A stretch of DNA of 64,000 bases from Adiantum capillus-veneris (GCA_014529385.2 CM043960.1:24466896-24530895); one strand, 5' to 3'. Shown: positions 1-10,844, numbered from the stretch's first letter. Made by a program: numbers and translations. The notes: a model not told the origin generated them from the sequence alone.

Positions 1-343
1 GAATGTCTAGCATGAATTCTGGATCAAACCTAAGAAAATACCTTTTCAGTCTCCATCCATTGACCCTAGTCTTGTGAATTCTCCCATCTACTTCCATCAG
101 CTTATAGCTACCGTTTTCATAGCGTTTCTTGATGATGAATGGCCCTTCCCATCTGGGTTGAAATTTCTTGTCCTTCCTGGTGTCGAATCTGTTGTTGTAT
201 CTCAACACTAACATACCTTTTTCCAATCCCTTTTCTTTAAGCCCTTGATTGAAAGTGAGCTGGCGTCATTCTGCCTGCGCTGCATAGTGATTGATTGCTT
301 CTTCCCTATCTAGCTGGAGTCTCTCTAGATCCAAGATGTGGTT
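1..343 (-). pseudogene. Gypsy-1 integrase C-terminal domain
   Basis: Minus-strand translation gives a basic stretch, then RWEGPFIIKKRYENGSYKL, then a DG...RVNGWRLKRYF ending. This is the WEGPF/GxY/LKRY pattern of the DNA-binding C-terminal domain of plant gypsy integrases. It continues the integrase core just upstream, but a stop or frame change near 343 separates them. The domain binds the ends of the element's DNA during integration in the nucleus. No chromodomain is visible before the window ends, as expected for a non-chromovirus. Confidence 0.7.
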
Positions 344-1198
344 TCAGAGATTTACAATCGGATGATGTATCTGGCTAGCCAAAACTCGTAACCTGGCTAT
401 CTGTACCTCAATGGGTAGAATTGCCTCCTTCCCATAAATTAGATGGAAAGGGGTGAAACCTAGTGATGTTCGGAACGTTGTTCTGTAGGCCCAAAGAGCT
501 GCCATGAGATGTTTATCCCAGTCCCCAGTGTGATTGTTCACCTACTTTGTGATGATTTTGCAAATCATTCCATTTACCTTCTCTACCAGACCATTGCATT
601 GTGGATAGTATGGTGTGGAATGTCGGCGTGTGATGCCTAACTTCTTCATCAGTTCTCCCACCAAATCACCTATGAATCTTGGTCCTCTATCTGATATTAT
701 CTCAAGAGGAGTGCCAAAACGGCAACAGATATGCTCAAAAATGAACTTTGCTACCTCTTGGGCTATAATGCGGGTGGTGGTTGTTGCTTCTGCCCATCGA
801 GTCATGTAGTCTACACCCACCATGATGTACAGTTTACCTGATTGGGCCCTTGGTAAAGGACCGATTGCATCTATTCCCCATTTCTCAAATGGACCATATG
901 AGATGATAGGAGTTTGTGGCTCGTAGGTTAATGTGCGATCACTGGCGACTTGACACGCCTTACATGTTTTACACCAATGGCGTACATCCCTGTTCAAGCT
1001 AGGCCAAGAGTATCCTGCTTGTAGAATCTTCCTACTGGTGATATCTAGAGCAAAATGACCGCTGCAGACGCCATCATGGCAACTTAAAATTACCTCTGTG
1101 ATCTCACTGGAGGTTGACACCCGCCTGAGAATTTGATCCTTGCCCTTACAATACAAGTGGTCGTTTACAAGGTGGTACCTAGTAGCCTTCCTTACCAA
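344..1198 (-). pseudogene. Gypsy-1 integrase zinc finger and catalytic core
   Basis: Two consecutive minus-strand reading segments (1198-542 and 541-344), separated by a stop at the join. Near the N-terminus lies a His/Cys zinc-binding module (CHDGVCSGH, then CKTCKACQ). The rve core follows, with catalytic acidic residues visible as GIDAIGPL, ISDRGPRF and GLVEKVNG, the D-D-E triad. The second segment carries the usual end of the core (LWAYRTT...TPFHLIYGKEAILP). Integrase joins the LTR ends to the host chromosome. Triad residues are present, but the stop at about 541 makes this copy non-functional. Confidence 0.85.
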
Positions 1199-1690
1199 CC
1201 ACTGTTTCTAGCCTTTGGTGTATCCTCCGGACATTCTCCCGTATCTAGAAAACTGACGATATCAGGCATATCATCACTACCTTGGAAGAGGGGTAGCTTC
1301 AATTTGATTGCTAGTACGGGAACGTCTTGTATTCTTTCTTTGGCTAGAGCATCTGCCTCTTGGTTTTTTGCTCTGGGGACATGAAATAGTTTCACTGCTT
1401 CAAACTTCTTTAGAAGGTCCTTAACTTGGCGTAGTTGACCGAATAAAACCTGATTCTTACAAACCCAGGTGCCATTTATCTACCTTATTTTCAAAGCATC
1501 GCCAAACACATTTAGGCGCTGAATTCCTTGTGAAATACATTGTTCCAACCCAAGAATTAGGGCTGCATATTCTGCTTCATTGTTGGAGTGGGAGTGTAAT
1601 AACTGCCCAATGGAGAACATTCTTTCTTGCTGTTCATTGAAAATGACTATGCCTGCTGCAGACTGATCCATTGTTCTCTTGTATGCTCTG
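1192..1690 (-). pseudogene. Gypsy-1 second (additional) RNase H domain
   Basis: Between the retroviral-type RNase H and integrase lies a second RNase H-like domain: AGIVIFN, then NNEAEYAALILGLEQC, then VFGDAL, then after a stop VPRAKNQEADALAK. Acidic residues sit where the RVT_3/additional RNase H family has them. Such a second RNase H is known from the Tat lineage of plant gypsy elements and would degrade the RNA strand of RNA-DNA hybrids. At least one stop (about 1477) and a frame change interrupt it. The family call rests on motif pattern and position. Confidence 0.7.
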
Positions 1691-3460
1691 TCAAAGAAAA
1701 GAGAGTGAGCTCTTTCTAGCCTAGGACTCTCTACCATTGGTGTTTCTTCCTTTGCTTCCGTGTTGACCTTCAGCTTCTTCTTATAATGGCGACGAGTGAG
1801 AATTCCCGCTAAACTAGCCCTAGTGGAGTTTTCTACTTGCATGGTGTAGTCAAACTCTTGTAATCTAATTAACCACTTTGAGATCCTAGATGAAACATCC
1901 ATGTGTCGCATTACATATGGGAAAACCTCTTCCGTTGTCAGGATTACAAAGGGTCTAGGCAGGAGATAGGAGCGGAACTTTGTGGTAGCAAACATTAGTG
2001 CCAGAACCATGTGTTCTACTTCGGTAAATCCCTTTTCTGACGGGGTCATGACACGACTAGAGAAGTAAATAGGACGCATGAAAGAAGTTTGGGGATCCTT
2101 TTGCATTAGCACGGCTCCAAGTGTATCACTTCCCACACTAGGGTTCACATAAAATGGCCCGTCCCACTTAGGAGGTGAAATAGTGGGAAGCTTAGCTAGG
2201 ATTTGCTTTACCTCAGTAAATTGCTGCTCATTCTCTTCACTCCATGAGAAGACATCCCTCTGGGTGAGTTGTTGTAGTGGAAGGACCACTTGAGATAGCA
2301 AGTGAATGAACCTGCTTAAGTATCTTACCTTCTGAAGGAAAGAAACCAACTGCTTAGCGGTGGTGGGTGACGACAAAGATACTAGGGCTTGAATCTTGCT
2401 GGGTCAGCATCGATCCCTTTTGCTGAAATTACATGGCCAAGGAGAGTGACTTTGCTTTCACCAATGTGACACTTACCCACGTTGAGCTGGCCACCCAAGG
2501 TTTGCAGCGTGGTTAAGCCATCATAAACTTTGCTTAAATGAAGGGGTCGTGAGCTATAGATGCAAAAATCATCTATGAAAACCCGCATTGATGTTCCAAA
2601 GTAGGGTTGGAAAACAAAAGTCACATAGCACTGAAATGTGGCCGGGGCGTTAGTGAGGCCAAACGGCATCACTCTGTAGGCAAAACATCCCCAATGTGTG
2701 ATGAAGGTTGTCTTCTTCTGATCTTCCTCCGCATTGCTAATCTGGAAGTATCCTGAGTAGCCATCGCACACTGTGTATCGCTCGTGACCTACCACCTCAT
2801 TGAGTATTTCATCCTAGAATGGGAGGGGAAAGTGATCCCTCTTCGTGGCTGCATTGAGAGGTTTATAATCCACACAGACTCTCCACTTACCTTTTTTTTT
2901 GGTGTGATTACTACTGGGGAGACCCATTCTAAGTCTTCGACAGGGTAGATGAAACCTGCTTGTAGCAAACTCCTCACTTCTTTAAGTAGTGCCTCTTGTT
3001 GGATTACTCCAAGTCTTCTGAGCTTTTGTACTATGGGTTTACTGCCTTCCTTGAGTTTTATGTGGTGTTGCACTACTGTAATTCCTGTGATCTTATCATA
3101 ACCATCAATGAACAAAGTAGTGAAGTTACCTAGCATGGAGACATACTCCTTCCTTTCTTCATTGGTTAACTCATTTGAGAGCATTTTCTGTAACTTACCT
3201 GCATCCTCCAAGGATTGCATACTTGATGATTCCTCTTGGTTTGTCGGGGGTGTTTCTGATTGTGTCAATCTTTTTGGGTCTTTAAGAATGACCCCCATCA
3301 CTTCGTTGCTACTGTCACTTCCGTCGGTGGTGGTTGTCTCTTCTCCTGAGGTAGATGAATAGTCACTGGTGGACTCATCTTCTGAAGCCTCCAAGATCAT
3401 GTTGCGCTGCTTTCCAGTCCTCATGTCGTAGAATATGGACTTCCCTTTAGCATCCTTCAT
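1691..3460 (-). pseudogene. Gypsy-1 reverse transcriptase and RNase H
   Basis: Read from 3460 down in three segments (3460-2789, 2795-2382, 2376-1691). Visible parts: an acidic linker; LQAGFIYPVEDLEWVSPVV (fingers); CDGYSGYFQI and PFGLTNAPATFQ (palm); FIDDFCIYS, the YxDD active-site variant; LLGHVISAKGI (thumb). The RNase H follows: FYVNPSVGSDTLGAVL, EKGFTEVEHMVLALM, and TTEEVFPY where the third acidic position falls. It copies element RNA into DNA in virus-like particles. Frame changes near 2790 and 2380 break it. The first RNase H acidic residue appears replaced (NPSVG where D-A-S is usual). Confidence 0.85.
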
Positions 3461-3538
3461 CTAAATCATCCCGGTGCTCGAGTCTTGTTTAGCTTCCATA
3501 GCCATAAGCCAAGGCCTCCCAAGAATAATGGGGTAGCC

Positions 3539-3991
3539 CTACCCTTTCTGTGGCATGATGAAGATGTCTACCTCCACTTCTATATTGAATGCTTTTACTT
3601 TGACCGCAGTTACAATGCCCACACATTTCACTCTTACATTGTTTGCCATCTTGGCTCGGCAAGGTGCCAGCCTACTTACCTCTATACCTAGATGGTGCAT
3701 CATCTTTTCACTCATGACGTATATTTGTGCACCACCATCTATGTAGACATTTGAGATTCGTTGCCCCTTGATGTGAGCGTTCATGGTTGGTAGGATGTCA
3801 TCGAGATCCCTTCCATAGATAGCCCCAGCTATCCTGGGCCTTGATTTCCTGGTACTTACCATTTTTGTCCATTGCCTCCTCATCCTTGGTGCAAGGTGGA
3901 GTAATTGGGGCCAGGTTATCTTCGGGCCCTGCATTAACACATCCTGAACTAAGTCATAGGGTTTTGCATACTCACCTAGTGAGAAGTCCAC
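3539..3991 (-). pseudogene. Gypsy-1 aspartic protease
   Basis: A 150-residue segment with the retropepsin signature region VYIDGGAQIYVMSEKMMHHLG near its middle, where DGGA is the D-S/T/G-G active site, and a second strand-rich part (VGIVTAVKVKAFNIEVEVDIFIMP) typical of the pepsin-like fold. The protease cuts gag-pol into its parts. It lies between gag and RT in the expected order, and a stop at about 3538 separates it from RT. The first active-site loop is readable; I could not confirm the flap region. Confidence 0.7.
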
Positions 3992-4153
3992 GATGTCTAT
4001 CTTCCGTCACGGTTTAGTTGCTTGCTTGCTAGACTCGGCCTTCCCTTTCATCTTCTCCTCTCTTTGAGATGCTTCTTCATGCCTGGCACGCTTCACTCCC
4101 ATAGCATCCACTTCTTCTACCTTCGCTTTCCCTTTGTGCTTCTCTTGAACTGA

Positions 4154-5230
4154 TTATTCTACCTTTGCCTTCCCTTTAGCCTCCAAGCTAATAACACTCA
4201 CCGCTTGGTTCACAGCAGGTGGTGGGGGTAGTGGCGGAATGAGAGGTTGGGGTGGTGGTTGATGTTGTACAGGTGGTTGAAGGATTTGGACCGGTGGGAT
4301 TGGTCCTGGTTGCCTAGGTGGTGGTGGTCTTGCTCTTGGCGGAGAGATCTGATTCTGTCTCCCCCCTCTATTGAAATTATGTCTCCTTGGGTGTGGGCAG
4401 TAGTACATTCCATGGCCATCTTCCCCGCAGTTGTAACAGTGGTACTCTTGGTTTTGCCTTCGTTGTCCTCTTCCTTGTTCTGGATTCCTGCCAGGTGCAT
4501 GTCCTTGCTGCACTAAATGCACATATAAACTCTCTAGTTGGGTGGTGATGCGACTCAGTAGGTCTTGCTGCTCTTCTGATGCCTCTTGCGGTTGGGCTCT
4601 ATGATTGATTGTTGCAATCACTGGGGTTGGTCGGGCCGAGCTTGTTTCCTCTGACTCATTTACTCTTGCTTGCATGCGCAGCTTCTTGTCTTTAACGCTG
4701 GCTACTTCGACTGCCAACTCATATGTTGCAGGAAACCTTCCCTTCCTTCTCTCTAAGCGGCGACCATAGACTAGCAATGAAATGGTCCTTCTTTAGGAAA
4801 TTAGGTGCTCCTTCGCCTTCCTCTAGTGAGGCAACCCATCTCTCCCATAAGTCCACAAATTTGGAATCGTAGGTGGCATACTCCAGCAGACCTCCCTCCA
4901 TTAACTTTGCCAGTAGCTACCATAGCTTCTCCGAGGTTGTGTCTCCACCAAATCTCTTTAAAAAGCAGCCCTTAACACATCCCATGCATTCTTGGTAGCC
5001 TGGGGCAATGCATTATACCAGGACTTGGCCTCTACTTTCAATAGTAGAGGAAAAATTCTAAGTCATGAAGCGTTGTCATCTTTGTTGGAGACGACACAAG
5101 CAATGTCAAAATCATCCAAAAAGTCGGTGTGGTGAGATCCTCTACCTTCTTTCCACTCAATGTGGGGAAAGAAACACTTGCCATGGTAGTGACTCAGGAA
5201 ATTACAAACCCCTTTTTTTTTAATACATTA
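4154..5230 (-). pseudogene. Gypsy-1 gag with CCHC zinc knuckle
   Basis: The upstream part (about 5200-4719) matches the retrotransposon gag domain in style (YATYDSKFVDLWERWV...FLKKDHFIASL). The downstream part (4777-4154) carries the knuckle CYNCGEDGHGMYYC (CX2CX4HX4C), then a long Pro/Gln/Arg-rich tail. Gag forms the virus-like particle and the knuckle packages RNA. The two parts overlap in different frames near 4719-4777, so a frameshift splits the gene. Before 4901 the frame is further broken. Confidence 0.75.
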
Positions 5231-5278
5231 ACAAAGTAGCGGCTTATAGCGGCTTTTTTACAGGGGTGGGTGGATAGG

Positions 5279-6437
5279 TTAAAACAGGATAAAGATAGAA
5301 ACATTAAAGGAATGATGGTAACCCGATATGGAGAGAATGATAGGGTTTGGGGAATTGAGGATTTCTCCTAGTACCGCCGCACCGAATAGGTATACGATCT
5401 TCTGTTGGTAGAAGACTTTTCTATCTACATAGATATTCACATGCATATGCTGCAGGAATCTGAACGGGAATGTCGTTGACCCATTTTCCATCATGCACAG
5501 AGGGTAGAATACTTACTTATACTCTTACCGTGCCAGTGTTGATGAGTCGACACATCCACAAGAGGTCATCACCTTTCATGGGCTCTACCTTCCCTTCGTT
5601 GCTCAGTACGTACGGGGTGATGGCAACGCGTCTGACCACTCCCAGCCTCTTGGCTATTAGCAATTGCAGGTTATTTCCGTATTCAGCGTGTTGCATGAAT
5701 TCTACTCCATTCAGTTGCAACTCGTCCCCAACCACTGGGTTTCACCCGTGGTAGAAAGCTTCTTCAAGATAAGTTGTACAGGGAGAGGAGGAAGATCCTC
5801 CACTCGCTTTCCAAAACAGGGAGAGCAGTAACCGAACCACTCTTCCCTAGGAGGAAGTGGATTGGTAGCACTCGCATGCGTCGTGCAAATCGGTAGGCGA
5901 CCTTCCGCCGCTTAGCTTCGGATGACTTCCTCTTTGGCAAGCTGGGTACAACCCAGCTTTCTGAGCTTGAAGCACTTGCTTGGCCAGATGCTTCTCCCTT
6001 CGGGGTCATGTGTTTCCAGACTGGCTTAACTTCTCCTTACCTTTGGCTCGAGCAGCCCCTTTAAGCCATTGTGGAGTTATAACTGTGACTGCAGTTTCTT
6101 TAGGGAAAAGAGGTCTCACCGTTCTCTTTCCTTCTTTGATGTGAATGACTTCTTCGCGATGAATGTCGATGTAGATGATTTCAGCCCTTTCGTTGCTTTC
6201 ATTGCCGGCACTCATTGACAGTGTGTCTTGGTTGACAACAGTGATGGCACTTCACCGGCCTCCCACATGATGCTCTCGATTTGTGGTTAGAACGAGCAAC
6301 ACGAGATGGAGAATTTACCTCTTGAATACTGACGACACTGCAGCCTGGCAGTAGTACTTCAATGAAGTGGCTAGTGCCTCCTTCGTCTCCTCTTCTTCCG
6401 TCCTCCAGTTAGAAAATTCCTTCAGCCATTCGTCCAT
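5279..6437 (-). pseudogene. Gypsy-1 broken reading region upstream of gag, function unknown
   Basis: Between primer site and gag lies about 1.1 kb with five short minus-strand reading segments in succession (6437-6315, 6215-6006, 6009-5764, 5735-5517, 5494-5279). The first starts MDEWLKEFSNWRTEEEE; a later one is rich in Ser/Lys and another reads MVGDELQLNGVEFMQHAEYG. I recognise no domain. Ogre-type Tat elements carry an extra open reading frame before gag, and this could be a decayed counterpart; equally it could be the N-terminal part of gag. Both readings are inference. Confidence 0.4.
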
Positions 6438-6494
6438 GATTGATAGTGAACGTCACTTTCAGCATTGTAAACCGAAGGGTCTTAGAAATCCCTC

Positions 6495-6511
6495 CTCAAT
6501 GGGGGCACCAA
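6495..6511 (-). promoter_or_regulatory. Gypsy-1 primer-binding site candidate
   Basis: Two bases inside the 5' LTR edge the minus strand reads TGGTGCCCCCATTGAGG. It starts with TGG (the complement of tRNA CCA) and is positioned as a primer-binding site. It differs from the initiator-Met site used by the other elements here. I cannot name the tRNA. Confidence 0.55.
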
Positions 6512-6669
6512 ATGACGGGAGCAAAGCAAACACCGAACCCCGACGGCCTCTAAAACGTATGGGGACGAATGGCGCAGCTCGAGCCTGTCGGTAAAGCGAA
6601 CAGGGGGCACCACCTAGTTTTGAGCGGCTAGGACGCAAACCACGATGATATGAACACCGCAAACTTACA

Positions 6670-6769
<100 letters not shown>

Positions 6770-7559
6770 CAAATGATGAAAACCCTCAGGGGTGTGAGGG
6801 AGAATTATTTTTGCAAAATTTACAAATGACACGCCGTGGTGGTAGAGAGATAGGGAGAAGAGGTGGTGCAAACTACTCGGTGTGTTCTCTAAGACGACTC
6901 AATGATTGTGAAGCTTGCTATCAAGAGTGTGTATACGCGTATGCATTGACCATTGGAGTCGAGAGATGGACGTGGATCCGTTCGCATGGTGCAATTCCCA
7001 AGGCAAACCCAACACACGAGCCCCCTCCCGGTGATGGTGATACTATCAACTCTTCCCACTACACTCTACCAAGTGCTGACTTCTCATGAACTGCCCCCCC
7101 CCCCCCCGATAGTGACCTCTCCGTGCCAATTTATAGGTGCTGGCTGCTTGGATTATGGTAATCTCGATGTGATTAGGGTAAGCTTAATCGGGGAGACAAA
7201 GCAGGTGGTGGGCCCGGTGTGGTTGACCCTTGCTTTGTTTTGGGAGGTTATTAAAAGATGAGAATCTCTAGGTGGGCCTTTGTGACCATCACCTAGAGAG
7301 AGGAAATTTGCAAAGTGGGAATTTTATAATGGCTTGGTTGAAAATTGAAGAAATGATGAAAATACCCTATAAATTATTGAAAATGGCATCGTGGTTACTT
7401 GTTGCTGGCAAATAATGTGTCGTCGGTGCGTCGGTGTAGAGCGTACTTCTTTTCGGGGTCAGCCGGGGCATGCCTTCGGCGCATTTCCTCTTTTTGTTGT
7501 TGGCGGCGCGCGATTTAGGTCCATCTTCTTTTTCGTTGTCGTCATAGATCTCCTTCGAT

Positions 7560-7719
7560 TTTTTTGTATTTGTAGTGCGTATATGCGTGCGTGTGTGTAC
7601 GTATGTGTATGTGGGCAGATGTGTGTATATATATGTATATGAATGTGTGTATGTGTGAGTGTGTATGTGAGTGTATGTATATGTATGTGTGTGCGCAAGC
7701 GTGCGTGGGATCGAGCTTG

Positions 7720-7777
<58 letters not shown>

Positions 7778-7910
7778 CCTTTCTCGGGTCTGTGACGTGT
7801 TGTAGGGACGCGAGGGTGAGTAAGGGGCTGGGCTGTGTGTGAGAGAGGGTGTGTGTGTGTGTGGTGTGTGTGAATGTGTGTGTGTGTGTGTGGTGTATGT
7901 AGAGAGAGAG
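7560..7910. repeat. (GT)n / (AT)n microsatellite cluster
   Basis: Imperfect GT/GTAT repeats at about 7575-7700, a near-perfect (AT)n run at about 7721-7776, then GT-rich repeats to about 7900. Apparent long reading frames here are repeat translations, not genes. Confidence 0.9.
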
Positions 7911-7964
7911 GGTGAGAAGTTTTTGCGGCCTGTACAGGCTCGCGAGGGAGAAAGATGAGAGAGA

Positions 7965-8261
7965 TTACCTACGGGCGGCACTGTGTGCAGATGGGGGGGG
8001 GAGAGATGGGGTCATAGAGGGGGTGAGTGTGTGTGTGAGAGTGTGTGTGGAGAGGGAGAGTGGCTCCGGTGTTTGTGGTGCGCCTTCGAGGTGGAACGGA
8101 AGAGAGAGAGAGAGACCTGCGGGCGGCACTATGTGCAGATCGGGGGAAGGCAAGGCGAGGTGGTGTGGGTACCGGGAGAGAGAGGATGAGGATGTGGGTG
8201 GGAGAAGGTGTGGGAGAGATCCCGTAATCTACATGCCTCCACAAATTCCGAGCCATAAATG

Positions 8262-8330
<69 letters not shown>

Positions 8331-8830
8331 TTAGAGAGAGAGAGGGGTGAGTAAGAGGGGGGGTCCGCGCCATGTGGGCCGCCGGACAAGAGAGCAAAGG
8401 AAGGGGGGGGGGGGGGGGGGGGTGGGGTGAGAGAGGGGGGGGGGGATATCACCCCGTCCTGTTTGGTGGCTCAAGGACGGGGGGGGGGGAGAATATTAGT
8501 GGGCCAAGGGCTTGCATAGAGAGCGAGGGAAAGAGTGTGAGAGGGGGCGGGTGTGAGGATAAGGATACGGGAGAGCGGGAGTTCACATGCGGCTCGACAC
8601 AAAGGGAGCGCGAGAGGGAAAGCGAGAGAGGGGTGGGGTGAGTGCTCGTGGCCGCTCCTAGCCGAGGGTGGCTAGTAAGGGGGGGGGGGGGGGTGTAGAC
8701 AAGCGGGGGCCTGAGGGTGATAAGGCCGGCCAATTGAAGGGGGGGTGTGCCATGCCCGTAGAGGTTTCGTGAGGTTGACCAGGCGTTGCCGAGCCTTCCA
8801 ACTGTGTCGCCAAGGCTCCAGCAGAGGAAA
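7965..8830. repeat. GA-rich and poly-G low-complexity tract with internal duplication
   Basis: Contains a (GA)n run at about 8262-8325, several G runs of nine or more (about 7986, 8403, 8441, 8479, 8679) and a duplicated block beginning CGGGCGGCACT at about 7971 and 8119. It is probably the U3 part of the Gypsy-1 LTR. No gene is visible. Confidence 0.8.
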
Positions 8831-8994
8831 AATAAGTTTTTTTTTCCTTTGATTTTCAAAAATCGGCCATCAATGCGGTTTTCTGTATAATAGGACCCTT
8901 ACAATCTTCTATGTTTTGTGCTATATAGCACATGTTGTTCTCGCTTCATTTATCCTCTTTTTGGGTAGTTTTCACATCAGGTGCAACATTTACC

Positions 8995-9972
8995 ATAGCT
9001 GACAACAACACAAATGTGTTCAAGATGTTTGCTGTTGAGGATAGATTGGATGGGGACAATTAGCCTATGTGGGCTTACATGATGCAAAGTGTTCTTGTGT
9101 CAAAGGGTGTCTAGAATATTGTGCAGGGCATTGGTGTATGTCCTAGCTCTAAGGATGTAGGCGATGTTGAGGATGTTGCAGGTCTTGCTGCAAGGATTGC
9201 TACTGTTAGAGAACAAGCTCGTTGGGATGTAAAGGATGCGCAGGGTCATGCAATGATTTGCATTGTCTGTGAAGCGCACCATTACTCCTCACATTTGTTC
9301 ATCGTAATGTGCAAAAGAGGCTTGGGATATTCTCTCTAGTTTTATGCAAGCCGCAATGAGGCAAATATTGCATTGCTACGTAAAGAGCTGGAGTCGAAGA
9401 TTATGCATGAGGAAAATGATATGGACACTTTCCTTGCTAGTGTCAAGGATATTAATGAGAAATTTATTTCTACAGTGAAGTTATTTAAGACAGTTCCCTT
9501 GTGCAGACTGTTCTTGATGCCTTACCAGATTCTTGCCAAACTTTTGCTAGTACTTGGAGACTTATGACCCAAGGAAATCCTAAAGTTGTCAAGTTTGATG
9601 CATTGTGCACATTGTTGTTGCAAGAGTCACTTTAACAAAAAAATAGGACTAGACAACATGTAGTTGAATAGACATTTATTGCTGCTCAAAAAAAGGGTGG
9701 TAAAAACAATGCAGCTACTTCTTATGGTTCTTCTGCAAGTGGAAAATCAGCTGTTCCTAATGCTTCAGGTGGCAACAATTCATCTGGAAATTCTAGTGAT
9801 AAGGGAAAAAGGAAAGATGCGTTGCCATTATTGTAAAACTAATGATCGCTTGATCAAGCAGTGTCCTAAGTTGAAGGCCCAAGAGGCTAAGAAGAAAGAG
9901 GGTTGTTCCACTGCAAATGTTGGTTCCACTACAAATGAAGCTATCGTTGAATCTTGTGTGAAAGGAGACTGT
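8995..9972 (+). pseudogene. Copia-B copy 1 gag (5' part of internal region)
   Basis: Matches gag of Copia-B copy 2. Visible: NVFKMFAVEDRLDGDN, PMWAYMMQSVL (the WxxM-type start of copia gag), KELESKIMHEENDMDTFLA, and a knuckle CHYCKTNDRLIKQC at about 9822. The knuckle has Arg where the His of CX2CX4HX4C should be. The start codon of copy 2 aligns with ATA at 8995, and there are several stops (for example TAG at 9061) and frameshifts, so it is dead. The coding line is cut at 9972 by Copia-A copy 1 and resumes at 19591. Confidence 0.75.
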
Positions 9973-10193
9973 TGTTAAGTATGGAGCCTAATTTACCCTT
10001 GTAATTTTCTGTGGTAAAAGCGCACATTTGTAAGGCCTCCATTATGAGGAGAAGCCATCGTGCGTGAAGGTAAATCACTCACCGGAAACCAAAATTTTCA
10101 CAGTCAAAAACCAGGGGCAACTTTAGGAGCCTCTTTCGCCCCCGAGACTTTTTTTTTCCCTCGCCAGAATATTCCTTTTCGTCGGAATATTAT

Positions 10194-10345
10194 GGTCGGA
10201 CGGTGGCCGGCGGATGGTGGCCGAAAAGTGGTCGAAAAACAACCGTCAGTTGGCCGGTGGCCGGTAGTCAATGGTCGGTGGCCGGTGGTCGGAAGTCAAT
10301 GGCCGGTGGTGGCCGGTGGCCGAATTCAATGGCCGGTGGCCGAAT
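10194..10345 (+). repeat. GGCCGGTGG-type short repeats in Copia-A U3
   Basis: Repeated GGCCGGTGG, GGTCGGTGG and GTCAATGG variants fill this part of the LTR. They recur at about 15050-15175 and, weaker, at 27130-27215. They lie upstream of the TATA box, where enhancers usually sit. A regulatory role is inference. Confidence 0.7.
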
Positions 10346-10468
10346 TCAAAAGCGGACTTGTCTTCTCAAGGGCGGCCACACATGGGCGGATTGGAGGGTT
10401 CGATTTGGACTTATTTGCACAAGGGCGGCTACACATGGCTGCCTCTCATAAGAGAGGGCAGCCCTTTT

Positions 10469-10486
10469 GGCCTATAAAAGGAGGCC
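10469..10486 (+). promoter_or_regulatory. Copia-A LTR TATA box inside a palindrome
   Basis: GGCCTATAAAAGGAGGCC: TATAAAA at 10473-10479 flanked by GGCCT and AGGCC, which are inverted repeats of each other. The same arrangement occurs at about 27335-27352. In the 3' LTR near 15299-15316 the core has mutated to TATAACA. Transcription would start roughly 30 bp downstream. Confidence 0.75.
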
Positions 10487-10679
10487 ATTTCTACACACAT
10501 TTCATAGTGTGAAGTTGATGCAACAAGGTGAGTGTGAGGTGGTGAGAGTGAAGCAAGGCGGGAGCTCCATTAAGGGTATAATCCCTTTGTAAACTACTTC
10601 TTTTTTTGAAGTACTAAAGCCATTGAGTGGCTACTTTCCCGTGGACGTAGCCCACATTGGGTGAACCACGTATATAGTG

Positions 10680-10684
<5 letters not shown>

Positions 10685-10740
<56 letters not shown>
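10685..10740 (+). repeat. (CT)n microsatellite near Copia-A 5' LTR end
   Basis: About 28 CT units, followed by CT-rich sequence to the LTR end. The tract recurs in the other Copia-A LTRs at 19456-19501 and 27557-27618, differing in length, so it belongs to the element. Confidence 0.95.
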
Positions 10741-10743
<3 letters not shown>

Positions 10744-10832
10744 ACTCTATAATCTTGTGCATGTAAATCTATCTCTCTCCATTAAGTAATCTACTCAATT
10801 ATCTACTTAGCTACGTCATATTTCCTAGCAAC

Positions 10833-10844
10833 TGGTATTAGAGC
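10833..10844 (+). promoter_or_regulatory. Copia-A primer-binding site
   Basis: TGGTATTAGAGC, two bases after the LTR, matches the plant initiator-Met tRNA site TGGTATCAGAGC with one change. It primes minus-strand DNA synthesis. Confidence 0.85.

Larger units (their letters stand above)
9973..10830 (+). repeat. Copia-A copy 1 5' LTR (858 bp)
   Basis: Starts TGTTAAGTATGG and ends CTAGCA, matching the split 3' LTR (14827-15510 plus 19452-19590) and the LTR at 27002-27708. It contains GGCCGGTGG-type repeats (about 10194-10345), a TATA box at 10473 and a (CT)n tract at 10685-10740. Relative to its partner it has an extra copy of a roughly 24-bp unit around 10321-10349. Confidence 0.93.

Noticed and set aside
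7367-7981. 204-codon minus-strand frame rich in His/Thr/Tyr/Ile
   Set aside because: It reads (GT)n and (AT)n microsatellites; no domain and no conservation.
10060-10512. 150-codon frame in the Copia-A LTR, recurring at 14914-15308 and 27125-27432
   Set aside because: It recurs only because the LTR is repeated; the G-rich promoter repeats keep several frames open at once and all three copies differ in frame.
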